Shown here: positions 55,217-64,000 of the stretch, one piece after another
Position numbering within the stretch: position 1 is the stretch's first letter
Layout of the letters: each line of letters opens with the position of its first letter
Position numbers and translations under genes: made by a program
The notes under the pieces: generated by a model
Seen by the model: the letters and a program-made list of their open reading frames with translations, nothing else
What the model was told of the DNA's origin: nothing
Database searches by the model: none
NCBI GenBank assembly: GCA_016235555.1
Contig: JACRKC010000094.1
Span: forward strand, 1-64,000
Direction: 5' to 3'
Length of the DNA: 64,000 nucleotides
Source: Verrucomicrobiota bacterium
Lineage (GTDB): Bacteria; Verrucomicrobiota; Verrucomicrobiia; Opitutales; Opitutaceae

Positions 55217-58137
55217 CCGGCACCATTAGCTCGCCCTCGCCGCTCGTGCGTGCGTTGCATCCCGTGATTCTGGCCGAATGCGGCGGACTGGAATCGGGCA
55301 GCGCACCGATTCTGGAAAAAGTCACGCCGGTCACGGCGGACCTGCTGCGCTGGTGGTTTCAGCAGGACTGCATGGATGCGCGCGCGATCAATTTTCACGA
55401 CGGCCAGCGGCAAGCGATTCTGCACACGATCTACGCGCATGAGGTGTTGCAGCCGGCCAAGCTCGTCGATCTCTACCAGCAACTCGCCGCCGAGGACATG
55501 CTGACGGCGCGGCGGATGGAGGACGTGATGCGCAGCGGGCATCCGAAGTATTGTCTCAAGATGGCCACCGGCACGGGCAAGACGTGGGTCCTGCAGGCGC
55601 TGCTCTACTGGCAACTGCTCAACGCGGCGCGGACACCGGACGATGCGCGGTTCACGAAAAACTTCCTGATCGTCGCGCCCGGGCTGATTGTTTACCAGCG
55701 ATTGCTCGACGCTTTTTGCGGCAAGGTGCGCAGCGGGAAACCGGATTGGGAAACGTCGGATTTGGCGAAAAACGCCGACTTGTTCGTGCCGGACGCCTAC
55801 CGCGAAGAGGTGTTTCGCTTCGTGCAGGGCAACGTGTGCCCCAAAGAAGAACTGGGGAGAAAAGTCACCGCCGGAGGATTGATCGGCATCTGCAACTGGC
55901 ACGCGCTGGCGGACGCGGGCGAAGAAATCGAGCCCGAGACCGACGTGGAAACGCCAGGCGTCGCACCCGATTCGAAGGAAGTCGCGACGGCGGTGCTGCC
56001 GCTGTCACCGGGGACCAGCGCGGGCAATTCGCTGGAGGTGCTGAATCGGAGGTTCGAGCGCGGGAGCGTGCTGCACTATTTGCGCAAGCTCCCGGGGCTG
56101 CTCGTGTTCAACGACGAGGCGCATCACATTCACGAGGTGCGCAGCGAGGGCGAGATCACGGAAGTCGAGTGGCAGCGTAGTTTGCGGCTGATCGCCGAGA
56201 CGAAGGGGCGGCGATTCGTGCAGGTGGATTTTTCGGCGACGCCCTATAACCAGGTCGGCGCCGGGAAGCAGGCCAAGGCGGTCTTCTTTTCGCACATCAT
56301 CGCAGATTTCGATTTGCGTGCGGCGATGCGAGCGGGACTGGTTAAATCTCTCGTGCTCGACAAGCGGCGCGAACTCGGCGCGCTGTCGAACGAGGAGTTG
56401 CAGTTCAAGGCCGACCGCGACGAGCACGGCAACCCCGTGCTGGCGGAAGGTCAGCGTGTCATGTTGCGCGCGGGTTTGGCGAAGTTGATCAAGTTGGAGG
56501 CTGATTTCGCGGCGCTCGATCCGACGCGGTGTCCCAAAATGCTCGTGGTCTGCGAAGACACGAGCGTGACGCCGCTGGTCGAAACGTTTTTGCACGACCT
56601 CGGCCTGAGCACCGAGGAAATCCTGCGCGTGGACTCGAACCGCCGTGGCGAATTATCCGAAGACGATTGGGGCGTCCTCCGCGAGCGGCTTTTCGACATG
56701 GACGCACACGCGAAACCGCGCGTCGTCATCAGTGTGCTGATGCTACGCGAGGGTTTCGACGTGAACAACATCTGCGTCATCGTGCCGCTGCGGACGACCG
56801 GGGCGAAAATCCTGTTGGAGCAAACCGTGGGGCGTGGACTGCGCCTGATGTGGCGCGGAAACGAATTTGAGGACCAGAAGCGCGAGAACCGCGAACGCAT
56901 CCGCAACGGACAGGAACCGCAGAGCATGATCGACGTGCTGAGTGTGGTGGAGCACCCGGCGTTCGCGGAGTTCTACGAGCAGTTGCGGAGCGAAGGCTAC
57001 GAGTTTGCGTGGGGCGCGATGAAGGACGGAGCGGAGCGCAGCACCGGCGATCTGATCCCAGTTGGACTGCGCGAGGGTTACGAGGATTTTGATTTTGCGG
57101 TGCCGGTGGTGTTGCGCGAGCAGGACGAGGAGCTGGTGCAACGATCGCTCGACGTGATGACGCTGGAAATATTTCCGATGCCGCTGGCGATGCTGCGAAA
57201 GGAGATCGGCCAGGGCGACGTGTTCCGCTCGCACGATGTGCAAACGGGCACGCAATTCGGCGACTACCGCGTGGACGGCGGCATCATGACCGCGACGGGC
57301 TATAATGATTTTCTCAGTCGGATGGCGCGACGGATTGCGGAGAGCCTGAGCGCGCCGGTCACGGGCAGCAGCAACGTCTTCGCCAACATCAGCGAGTTTC
57401 CCTACCTGCAAGTGAACCTGCCGGTGCTGGCCGGTTGGGTGGATGAGTTTATTCGCCAGCGGCTGTTCGACGGGGACTTCAATCCGCAGGAAGACGAGAG
57501 CTGGCGGTTGTTGAAGCTCGATCCCGTGGCAAACCACATCATCCGCGAGTTTGGGCGCAAACTGCCCGAACTCACGACGACGGAAACGACGGCACCGGCG
57601 GAGGTGATGCCGCGGCGGTTGTCGGAAGTGGCAAAGCTGAACGTGCGCGAGGCCTTTTCCATCATCACGCCCAAGTGCATCTATGAACGGTTGCCGTTTC
57701 CGTCGCGGAACGGTGGATTTGAAAAGGCATTCATCGAGAGAGCCAATCTCGATGCGACGGTGGAAGCGTTCTGCAAAGTGAATGAGCAAAAGCACCTCTT
57801 CATGCGCCTGCGCTACGTCAAGGAAAGCGGCCTGCCCGGGTTTTACTCGCCGGATTTTTTGGTGCGGACAGGCACGGGAATCTATCTCACCGAAACGAAA
57901 GCGCAGGGTATGCTCACGCAAGCGGATGTGGTAAGAAAGCAACGGGCGGCCGTTGCGTGGTGTGAACGGGTGAACAGCCTGCCGCCACCGCAGCGCGGCG
58001 AACGGGAGTGGAGTTATTGTTTGCTGGGCGAGGGCTTGTTTTATCAGTTCCGGGACAAGGGCGCCACGATGGAGGAAATTTTGCAGTTCAGCCGCGTGCG
58101 CGCGAAAATTACGGGAGCCGAAACTTTGTTCGATTGA
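55213..58137 (+). CDS. res: Type III restriction endonuclease subunit (Res)
   Basis: The 974-residue protein is a superfamily 2 helicase-nuclease. It shows Walker [13 protein letters not shown] (~116), DEAH-type [11 protein letters not shown] (~300), [11 protein letters not shown] and motif [13 protein letters not shown] (~537). A C-terminal PD-(D/E)XK nuclease follows, with [12 protein letters not shown] then YLTETKAQG (~878-896). All motifs are intact. With Mod it cuts DNA after ATP-driven communication between two unmethylated sites in the family. It overlaps mod by ATGA. Confidence 0.92.
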   Translation: MTGTISSPSPLVRALHPVILAECGGLESGSAPILEKVTPVTADLLRWWFQQDCMDARAINFHDGQRQAILHTIYAHEVLQPAKLVDLYQQLAAEDMLTARRMEDVMRSGHPKYCLKMATGTGKTWVLQALLYWQLLNAARTPDDARFTKNFLIVAPGLIVYQRLLDAFCGKVRSGKPDWETSDLAKNADLFVPDAYREEVFRFVQGNVCPKEELGRKVTAGGLIGICNWHALADAGEEIEPETDVETPGVAPDSKEVATAVLPLSPGTSAGNSLEVLNRRFERGSVLHYLRKLPGLLVFNDEAHHIHEVRSEGEITEVEWQRSLRLIAETKGRRFVQVDFSATPYNQVGAGKQAKAVFFSHIIADFDLRAAMRAGLVKSLVLDKRRELGALSNEELQFKADRDEHGNPVLAEGQRVMLRAGLAKLIKLEADFAALDPTRCPKMLVVCEDTSVTPLVETFLHDLGLSTEEILRVDSNRRGELSEDDWGVLRERLFDMDAHAKPRVVISVLMLREGFDVNNICVIVPLRTTGAKILLEQTVGRGLRLMWRGNEFEDQKRENRERIRNGQEPQSMIDVLSVVEHPAFAEFYEQLRSEGYEFAWGAMKDGAERSTGDLIPVGLREGYEDFDFAVPVVLREQDEELVQRSLDVMTLEIFPMPLAMLRKEIGQGDVFRSHDVQTGTQFGDYRVDGGIMTATGYNDFLSRMARRIAESLSAPVTGSSNVFANISEFPYLQVNLPVLAGWVDEFIRQRLFDGDFNPQEDESWRLLKLDPVANHIIREFGRKLPELTTTETTAPAEVMPRRLSEVAKLNVREAFSIITPKCIYERLPFPSRNGGFEKAFIERANLDATVEAFCKVNEQKHLFMRLRYVKESGLPGFYSPDFLVRTGTGIYLTETKAQGMLTQADVVRKQRAAVAWCERVNSLPPPQRGEREWSYCLLGEGLFYQFRDKGATMEEILQFSRVRAKITGAETLFD

Positions 58138-58603
58138 ACTATTTTTTCAGCGGCCACGGTCGCCGACACTCGGGCTTGCTCGGCGTCACGGGCTCGTTGG
58201 CCCGTGCGCCTCGCAACCCGAGCGACGGCTGGGCCGTTCGCGGGCGGGAGTCCGTCGCGGACGGTGGCTCGCTGCGCTCCCCACCGACCGCTCCCGGCCC
58301 CGCTTGGCCATTGCCAATGGCGACATAGATTTTCGGTGAGCGCCAGCCGCCGCGCCGCCTCTATATAATAGAGAGACGTTTGCCCGCATCGATTCTCGAA
58401 TGCACTAATGCGATTGGCACCGCCCACGGTAGGTCTAGGATTCGCATCCTGCGGCTTCCCCATGCCTCCGCGCTACCAACTCCGTCTCGACCTTGACCAC
58501 CCCGCGCTCGGCTGCGCCATGCGCCGTGGAAACACCTCATCCGCTGCGCGTGTTCACTCCGATCGCAACTTCGATTTCCGCCACGGCAGTCGCTGAATTT
58601 CTC
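58138..58603. other. Non-coding gap between res and the CRISPR-cas operon
   Basis: The first half is GC-rich with small hairpins, including CCATTGCCAATGG near 58309. A TATAAT hexamer at 58364-58369 inside CTCTATATAATAGAGAG may be a cas promoter -10 box, but no matching -35 is seen 16-18 bp upstream. No gene is supported. No CRISPR repeats are present. Confidence 0.45.
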
Positions 58604-58789
58604 ATGCCATCGTTTAAGCTATTCTTCGAAAGCGTCACGGACAACGCACCCTACGACTATCAGCGCCGGCTCGCAGGCGAAAATGACGGCATAAGCTGCG
58701 AGTCGCAGCTCATCTCGATCCCCACGGCCTCGGAAAAACTGCGGCCATCGTGCTCACATCTCTTTCGAACTCCACATCAACACCGTTAA
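58604..58789 (+). pseudogene. Frameshifted N-terminal remnant of a type I cas3 helicase
   Basis: The open frame from 58604 reads FKLFFESVTDNAPYDYQRRL and later SQLISIPTA, which is how type I-G/I-U Cas3 proteins begin before their Walker A. Near 58724-58730 the frame shifts. The alternative frame continues GLGKTAAIVLT, restoring a textbook Walker A (PT-GLGKTAA). Homology then ends, and csb1 starts at 58794. A one-base loss plus deletion of the rest of the gene explains this. The intact Cas3 at 61737 is a different sequence (LPTASGKTA), so this is not a simple duplicate. Confidence 0.7.
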
Positions 58790-58793
58790 CCTC

Positions 58794-60032
58794 ATGAGTA
58801 AAACACTCGATCTCGCTACCCTCCAGTCTGCTGTCCGCAGCTCCGCTGCATTTCGATGCCGCCGTCGTCTTCAACCTGCTGGTGGTCCTGGCGACAAAGT
58901 CTTTCCGCCCACCTTCGCCGGGGCGGTCTATGCAGTGGAACAACGCCGCGTCGTCGGCGAAGACGGCAAGATACTGCCCGAACCGAAAACCTGCGTAGTG
59001 CTCGACACCGTGCAGTCGCAGGCGAACCGCATGGAGCAGGCGTTGCAGGAGGCGATCGATGGCGGGCGCATCGCGATTCCGGTGCTGAAAGTGGACTTCT
59101 CCGCGTGGTCGCCGACGGGCAGCAAGTCAGCCGACGAGAAGTTCATTGATGACGTGGGCACCATCACCAGCCTGCAAGTGCCGCATCGCCTCGCGGACGC
59201 CATCCTGCGCGACAGCCAGACGCAGGACGGCACGCCGTTTCGGAAGTCGGAAAAAGGGAAGGCGCTAAACACCGTCAGCCAACGCAACGCGACTGCGCTC
59301 TACCAGCTTTGCCCCACGGCGCTGATTTTCGGCATGTGGGATTCCACGGGGCCGAAAGGTGGTCTGGGCGCGAAGTTCGAGCGCGCGATGGTGTCGGAGG
59401 TCGTCGGCGTGGGAGCGACGGTTCAAGAAACGCACAAGGCTCGAGGCGTTCGACGCGACCCGCTGGAAATCCGCAAGGCCGTTCCCATACTGAGGGCTGC
59501 GGACAAGTCTTGGAGCATTGCGGAACCGAAGACAAAAGGTGTCGATGCGCCCTCGTCCATCAATCACGGGAGCGTTCCGTTCGACTCCGACAACGCCGGA
59601 ACCACAATCGAATATGCTGAGCAAGTGACGACGCTCTCGCTCATCGTTCTGCGGAGACTCTGTTTCCCCACTAACGGCGCGCCGACTTCGGAAGTTGATA
59701 TGGCTGGCCGCACGGTCTTGGCCGCACTTGGCCTTTGTGCGGCAACGCTCGCTTTCGAGTCGGGACTAGCTCTTCGCTCGCGTTGTCTGATTTGGCCGGA
59801 GGATGCCATGATTTGGGAGTTGCTGGCGAAACCGGGCGACAAACCGGAGACGTTCTCGCTGAGCAGCGATGAAGCGATTGCTTTGCTCCAAGCCGCAGTC
59901 GTCGCCGCAGAGAAGGCGAAGCTTGAATGGGAGGAAGCAGCTATCCCGCTTTTCCCGCAGCCGAAACTCGCCGAACTCGTCAGGCTGAGCCAACTCGAAG
60001 CCACGAAAGACGAAGGCAACGACGCGAAGTAA
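58794..60032 (+). CDS. csb1: Type I-G (I-U) CRISPR Cascade protein Csb1 (Cas7)
   Basis: The 412-residue RAMP protein is the Cas7-like backbone that coats crRNA. The Csb1/GSU0053 family is recognised by RLQPAGGPGDKVFPPTFAGA at ~25-45, LDTVQSQANRMEQAL, VPHRLADAILRDS and LIFGMWDSTGPKGGLGAKF. It is the first intact gene of the operon, one base before csb2. It replaced or lost an upstream cas3, of which a relic remains. Confidence 0.9.
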   Translation: MSKTLDLATLQSAVRSSAAFRCRRRLQPAGGPGDKVFPPTFAGAVYAVEQRRVVGEDGKILPEPKTCVVLDTVQSQANRMEQALQEAIDGGRIAIPVLKVDFSAWSPTGSKSADEKFIDDVGTITSLQVPHRLADAILRDSQTQDGTPFRKSEKGKALNTVSQRNATALYQLCPTALIFGMWDSTGPKGGLGAKFERAMVSEVVGVGATVQETHKARGVRRDPLEIRKAVPILRAADKSWSIAEPKTKGVDAPSSINHGSVPFDSDNAGTTIEYAEQVTTLSLIVLRRLCFPTNGAPTSEVDMAGRTVLAALGLCAATLAFESGLALRSRCLIWPEDAMIWELLAKPGDKPETFSLSSDEAIALLQAAVVAAEKAKLEWEEAAIPLFPQPKLAELVRLSQLEATKDEGNDAK

Positions 60033-60033
60033 C

Positions 60034-61740
60034 ATGCTCACCCTCGGCATCCGCTACCTGCAAGGCGTCGCCGTCGGCTCGCACGGCGAGCATGGGCGCG
60101 TCGAGTGGCCGCCGCATCCGGCCCGCGTGTTCATGGCGATGGTGGCGGCGCATTACCAGACCGGCGCGGTGGCGACGGAACGCGCGGCGCTGGAATGGCT
60201 GGAAAAGCAGTCTGCGCCAGAAATCCACGCCCCCGACGCCGAGCCTTGCCGCGTGGTGACGCAATATGTGCCGGTGAACGACAAGGCCGGCCCGGCGAAG
60301 ACGCAGATGCACTCGCTGCCGCTCACGCGTCATCGCATTGATCGCGTGTTCGCCCGCGCCTCGCTCGCCAGCGACACGGTGATGCTCCACTGGCCTGCGG
60401 CCGAGCCGCTGCAGCCGGTGCGCGATGCGCTGGCGGCCTTGTGCGGTAAGGTCACGCGCGTCGGGCACTCGAGTTCGCTCGTGCAGATGTGGGTGGCGGA
60501 TTCCATCTCCGACGGGCTGCAATGCTGGGTCGAGAATGAGAAGCACGGAACGGAGCGGTTTCGCGTGCCGCGAGAGGGGACGCTGAAGGATGTTCTCGAC
60601 GCCAGCTTCAACGGCGAAGCAGTGGCGCGATACTGCGAGTTGAAAATCAGCGAGGCCGAGGCGTTCGCCGCGGAGGCAGTCGCCAAAAAGCGCAGCGACG
60701 ACGCGCAGGCAGAAGCGAAAGCAGCGAAGGCGGCCAGTGCCGACAAGAGCGCGCAGAAGGCGGCGAAGGATGCGGCCAAGATTGCGAAAGCGGCGTTCGA
60801 TGCAGCGGAAGCGGTCCGCGAATCCATTGAGCAATCGCTCGATACTGACTTTCCGCTCGGCGAACCACGGCAGGATCGGCCGCGTATTTCGACCTATGCC
60901 AGCTATGCGAGAACGGAGGAGATTACCGACCAGTCTTCAGCAAAGGGCACCGTCTTCAGTCCGCACCTGTCCATTTTTACCCTCGAACGCGTGCAGGGGC
61001 CATATCGCTCGCTCGATCTCGCCTGCACGCTGGCGCTCACCGACCGCTGGCGCGAGGCGCTGGCCAGCCACGCGAACGACCTCAGCCCCGGAGCGCAATC
61101 GCTGCTCACCGGCCACGCACTGAACAGATCCCCGCTGCAAACCGCGCATGTCGCTTTTTTGCCCCTCGGCTTCGTGGGCCATCTCCACGCCACCGGGCAG
61201 TTGCCCGGCGTCGCGCTCGCTTTTCCTGATGAGACGGTGATGCCAACGGACGTGCGAAGAAATGTGCTCCGCGTAGCGGCTAGAGTTTGCGAAGAGGGTT
61301 TGAAACTCGGCCGCCTCGGCGTGTGGAAACTTGCGCCTTCCACGATGGCCCGTCCGCTGGAGACCCTGCGCCCTGCGACATGGACGGGGCATCCTGAAGG
61401 CGCGACGCAGTGGAGCACCGTAACGCCCATTGCCTACGACCATCACCCGAAGGCGAAGGACAAAGCCGGCTACCTCGCCGAAGTCGCCGCGATGATTTCC
61501 GCTGGCTGCGAACGCATCGGCCTCTCGCGCCCGCGCACGGTCATTCCCACGCCCGTCTCCGCGCACCTTGGCGCGCCGCCCGCGCACGCCTTCCCGCGCC
61601 TGCGCCGCAAGGACGGCAGCGAACGCCGCCACACCCACGCCATTCTAGTTTTCGATGAACCCGTGCGCGGCCCGGTCACCATCGGTGCAGGGCGTTACCG
61701 CGGCTACGGGCTGTGCCGCCCGATGGAGGTGGAGGTATGA
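60034..61740 (+). CDS. csb2: Type I-G (I-U) CRISPR protein Csb2 (Cas5-Cas6 fusion)
   Basis: The 568-residue protein is Csb2/GSU0054, which combines Cas5-like and crRNA-processing Cas6-like RAMP domains. The N-terminus shows GIRYLQGVAVGS and VEWPPHPARVFMAMVAAHYQ. The C-terminal half has LPLGFVGHLHATGQLPGVAL and ends with the glycine-rich GAGRYRGYGLCRPM. Residues ~209-268 are an Ala/Lys-rich helical insert (AEAKAAKAASADKSAQKAAK) not expected in a RAMP core. It overlaps cas3 by ATGA. Confidence 0.88.
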   Translation: MLTLGIRYLQGVAVGSHGEHGRVEWPPHPARVFMAMVAAHYQTGAVATERAALEWLEKQSAPEIHAPDAEPCRVVTQYVPVNDKAGPAKTQMHSLPLTRHRIDRVFARASLASDTVMLHWPAAEPLQPVRDALAALCGKVTRVGHSSSLVQMWVADSISDGLQCWVENEKHGTERFRVPREGTLKDVLDASFNGEAVARYCELKISEAEAFAAEAVAKKRSDDAQAEAKAAKAASADKSAQKAAKDAAKIAKAAFDAAEAVRESIEQSLDTDFPLGEPRQDRPRISTYASYARTEEITDQSSAKGTVFSPHLSIFTLERVQGPYRSLDLACTLALTDRWREALASHANDLSPGAQSLLTGHALNRSPLQTAHVAFLPLGFVGHLHATGQLPGVALAFPDETVMPTDVRRNVLRVAARVCEEGLKLGRLGVWKLAPSTMARPLETLRPATWTGHPEGATQWSTVTPIAYDHHPKAKDKAGYLAEVAAMISAGCERIGLSRPRTVIPTPVSAHLGAPPAHAFPRLRRKDGSERRHTHAILVFDEPVRGPVTIGAGRYRGYGLCRPMEVEV

Positions 61741-64000
61741 GCGAGTTTCCTTCATTCGCAGAGTTCTTCTGCGAGTTATGGGCCGAGGAAAAGAAAAGCC
61801 CGTTTCCGTGGCAGGAGATTCTCGCTGACCGGGCCAACAAGAAGGGCTGGCCCGATGCGATTGACTTGCCCACAGCCAGCGGCAAAACCGCGTGCCTCGA
61901 CATCGCCGTGTGGGCGCTGGCACAGCAAGCCCACGCTGAGAGGCGCAGCGCGCCGCGCCGCATCTGGTTCGTCGTCGATCGACGCATCGTCGTGGATGAG
62001 GCGTATGACCGGGCGCAAAAAATCGCCGACAGACTGGCGGATGAAAACGCGCCTGCCGCCGTGCGCGCCATCGCGGAAGGCTTGCTGAAACTGCGCGGCC
62101 TGCCCAATCGCCGAGAACGCCCGCTCGCCGTCGGTCGCCTGCGCGGCGGCGTGTTGCGCGACGACCGTTGGGCGCGCGTCCCCTCGCAGGCGGCCATCAT
62201 CACCAGCACGGTGGATCAGCTCGGCTCGCGCCTGCTCTTTCGCGGCTACGGCCACAGCGCACTGGCCGCGCCGATATTCGCCGGGCTGGCGGGCAACGAC
62301 AGCCTCATCCTGCTCGACGAGGCGCACTGCGCGCAGCCCTTCCTGCAAACGCTGCGCGCGGTGCAGATTTTCCGTTCCACGAAGTGGTCCGAGGTGGAAA
62401 ACCCGACTCCGTTCCATGTCGCCGTGCTCTCCGCGACACCGCCGGGAGAGGACGATGGGAAAAAGCCGGAAGTTTTTCCCGCGGACGAGGGCGAACGGGC
62501 GAAGGCGCTGAATCATCCGGTGCTTCAGTCCCGGCTCACGGCAACGAAGCGCGCAGCTTTGGAAAAAGTGAACGACGAGGAAAAGCTGGCGGGAAAAATC
62601 GTCGCCGCTGCCGAGTCCTTCGCTCGCAAAGGAACGATGCGCGTCGGCGTCATCGTCAATCGCGTCGCCCGCGCGATGGAAATCGCCGCCACATTGCAGG
62701 CAAAGGCCCGCGAGAAAATCCCAGACGGCGAGCCGCCCGCTTTCGACGTGGAGTTGCTCACGGGCCGCATCCGCTCCGTCGAACGCGACGCGCTCGTCGG
62801 CGAAAAACTGCATCCGGTTCTGCACTCATCGCCAGAGCGGAATCCCGAACGCCCGCTCATCCTCGTCAGCACCCAGTGCCTCGAAGTCGGCGCGGACTTC
62901 AGTTTCGATGCGCTTGTGACCGAGTGCGCCAGCCTTGATGCGTTGCGCCAGCGTTTTGGCCGCCTCGCCCGGCTCGGCCAGCCGGAGACCTCGCACGCCA
63001 CCATCTTCGCCACCGAGTCGGCCATGAAGGAAAGCGACCCGATTTACGGCGATGCGCTGAAAGCGACGTGGGAGTTCCTTTGGGGAAAAGCAAAGCCCGA
63101 AAGCCGCACCGAAGGCAAAAAGACGGTCGAAGAACCCACCGTCAACTTCGGCTTTGAGTCCCTGCGCGCGCTCCTGCCGCCGCCGGATTCCGAAGACCTC
63201 CGCAAAATGCTCGCCCCGTCACCCGATGCGCCGATTTTGCTCCCCGCCCATCTCGATCTGCTCTGCCAGACGGCACCGCGCCCGCACCCCGACCCGGACA
63301 TCGGCATCTTCCTCCACGGCAAAAACCGCACCGCCGCCGAGGTGCGCGTCGCCTTCCGATGCGACTTTGACCCGCACGATGACAGTGATTGGTCGGAAAT
63401 CGCCAGCCTCTGCCCGCCCGTCTCGGGCGAGATGTTCTCCGTGCCGCTCCACCGCTTCCGCAAGTGGCTCGAAAATCACGCCAGCACCGACACCACCGGC
63501 GACGTGGAAGGCGAGCGCGAGGAGGTAGCGGGCGAGAGGCACGGCGCGAAAGCGGACAAAACGAAACGCCCTGTTTCCAGATTCCTCCTCTGCGGTGGGC
63601 GCGAGAAATCCCAAGTCTCCCGCGACCCCGCCGCAATTTCCCCAAACAGCGTCATCCTCCTCCCCGCGCCGCGCGACGGCGACGGCTTGGCCGAAGTGCG
63701 AAAACTCGGGCAGGTGTTGGAGCAAGGCCTCGGCGCGGGGAAAGTGGACGTGTGGGAACTCGCCCTGCAACGCGCCGGAAAAACGCCCGCCCTGCGCATC
63801 AACGCCGACACCCTCGATCCGTGGCGCAAAGACTGCCCGCCGCTGCATGAATTGCTGGAGCTGTTGGAAAACAGCGAACCGTTGCGGGGAGAAATGGATG
63901 AAGCCATCGCCGCCGTGCTCGAATGGAAGCCAGTAAGCGAAACGGCACCTGATTTGCCCGACTGGCTGCGCGACCTTTTCGCCGCCACGCAGGATTACCG
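61737..64000 (+). CDS. cas3: Type I-G (I-U) CRISPR helicase-nuclease Cas3, cut by the window end
   Basis: At least 754 residues are visible and the frame is still open at 64,000. It begins SEFPSFAEFFCELWAEE, with PFPWQ as the Q-motif region. Walker A is LPTASGKTACLD, then LLDEAHCAQPF (DEAH), VAVLSATPP and motif VI RQRFGRLARLGQ. In this subtype the HD nuclease lies at the C-terminus, so it is expected just beyond the window. Cas3 degrades DNA marked by the Csb1/Csb2 crRNA complex. The ATG overlaps the csb2 stop. Confidence 0.9.
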   Translation, partial: MSEFPSFAEFFCELWAEEKKSPFPWQEILADRANKKGWPDAIDLPTASGKTACLDIAVWALAQQAHAERRSAPRRIWFVVDRRIVVDEAYDRAQKIADRLADENAPAAVRAIAEGLLKLRGLPNRRERPLAVGRLRGGVLRDDRWARVPSQAAIITSTVDQLGSRLLFRGYGHSALAAPIFAGLAGNDSLILLDEAHCAQPFLQTLRAVQIFRSTKWSEVENPTPFHVAVLSATPPGEDDGKKPEVFPADEGERAKALNHPVLQSRLTATKRAALEKVNDEEKLAGKIVAAAESFARKGTMRVGVIVNRVARAMEIAATLQAKAREKIPDGEPPAFDVELLTGRIRSVERDALVGEKLHPVLHSSPERNPERPLILVSTQCLEVGADFSFDALVTECASLDALRQRFGRLARLGQPETSHATIFATESAMKESDPIYGDALKATWEFLWGKAKPESRTEGKKTVEEPTVNFGFESLRALLPPPDSEDLRKMLAPSPDAPILLPAHLDLLCQTAPRPHPDPDIGIFLHGKNRTAAEVRVAFRCDFDPHDDSDWSEIASLCPPVSGEMFSVPLHRFRKWLENHASTDTTGDVEGEREEVAGERHGAKADKTKRPVSRFLLCGGREKSQVSRDPAAISPNSVILLPAPRDGDGLAEVRKLGQVLEQGLGAGKVDVWELALQRAGKTPALRINADTLDPWRKDCPPLHELLELLENSEPLRGEMDEAIAAVLEWKPVSETAPDLPDWLRDLFAATQDY

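Noticed and set aside
58361-58370. TATAAT as a definite cas promoter
   Set aside because: No acceptable -35 box lies 16-18 bp upstream, so it is reported only as a possibility.
58420-58490. tRNA-like fragment (GGATTCGCATCC with a 7-base loop)
   Set aside because: The acceptor and anticodon arms cannot be formed, so it is probably chance.
58138-64000. CRISPR array next to the cas genes
   Set aside because: No regularly spaced direct repeats occur in the window; any array must lie downstream.
41500-64000. Right attachment site of the island
   Set aside because: I found no second copy of the tRNA-Asp 3' end up to the window edge.

Overview
The window is high-GC DNA from a Gram-negative bacterium. 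Best guess is Opitutaceae (Verrucomicrobiota). This rests on family-level recollection of the gene mix (an Ehr-type complex without hydrogenase cysteines, a recF-tauE-ruvC cluster, ydbH-ynbE-ydbL, many nested palindromes between genes) and not on a search.

Bases 1-41,500 are chromosomal backbone. A SulP anion transporter (348-2162) precedes a seven-subunit membrane complex of the hydrogenase-4/complex I superfamily (2341-12622). That complex has two tandem NuoL-like pumps, with a helix-turn-helix/PTS EIIA-like protein coded between them. Its large subunit has lost the paired nickel-binding cysteines, so it is an energy-converting hydrogenase-related (Ehr) complex, not a hydrogenase. Next come recF-tauE-ruvC (minus strand, joined by ATGA overlaps), gmhA, a rhomboid protease with a 3' frameshift, a purine nucleoside permease-family protein, a cyclophilin, psuG with an alpha/beta hydrolase, alanine dehydrogenase, dihydrofolate reductase, a gamma-carbonic anhydrase-like protein, a complete BMP-type nucleoside ABC importer, a ydbH-ynbE-ydbL envelope operon, glycogen phosphorylase, mutL, an MFS transporter, argH, osmC and a small GIY-YIG protein. 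Nested palindromic repeats of several families sit in many of the gaps. They often carry a neighbour's stop codon, and one copy is inserted in frame inside mutL.

From 41,500 onward the window is a mobile island. A tRNA-Arg/tRNA-Asp pair is followed 72 bp later by a tyrosine recombinase and a small excisionase-like protein. Then come a GIY-YIG protein, a coupled pair of PD-(D/E)XK-like proteins, two regulator-like genes, a MobF relaxase-helicase, a candidate oriT with 10-bp phased repeats, and a TraK/TraL/TraM-like trio. The cargo is anti-phage defence: a type III restriction-modification pair (mod-res) behind a strongly folded leader, then a type I-G (formerly I-U) CRISPR-Cas operon (csb1-csb2-cas3). 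Cas3 runs off the end of the window. Just upstream of csb1 is what appears to be the frameshifted N-terminal remnant of another cas3. No CRISPR array, cas8, cas1 or cas2, and no right-hand attachment site, lie inside the window.
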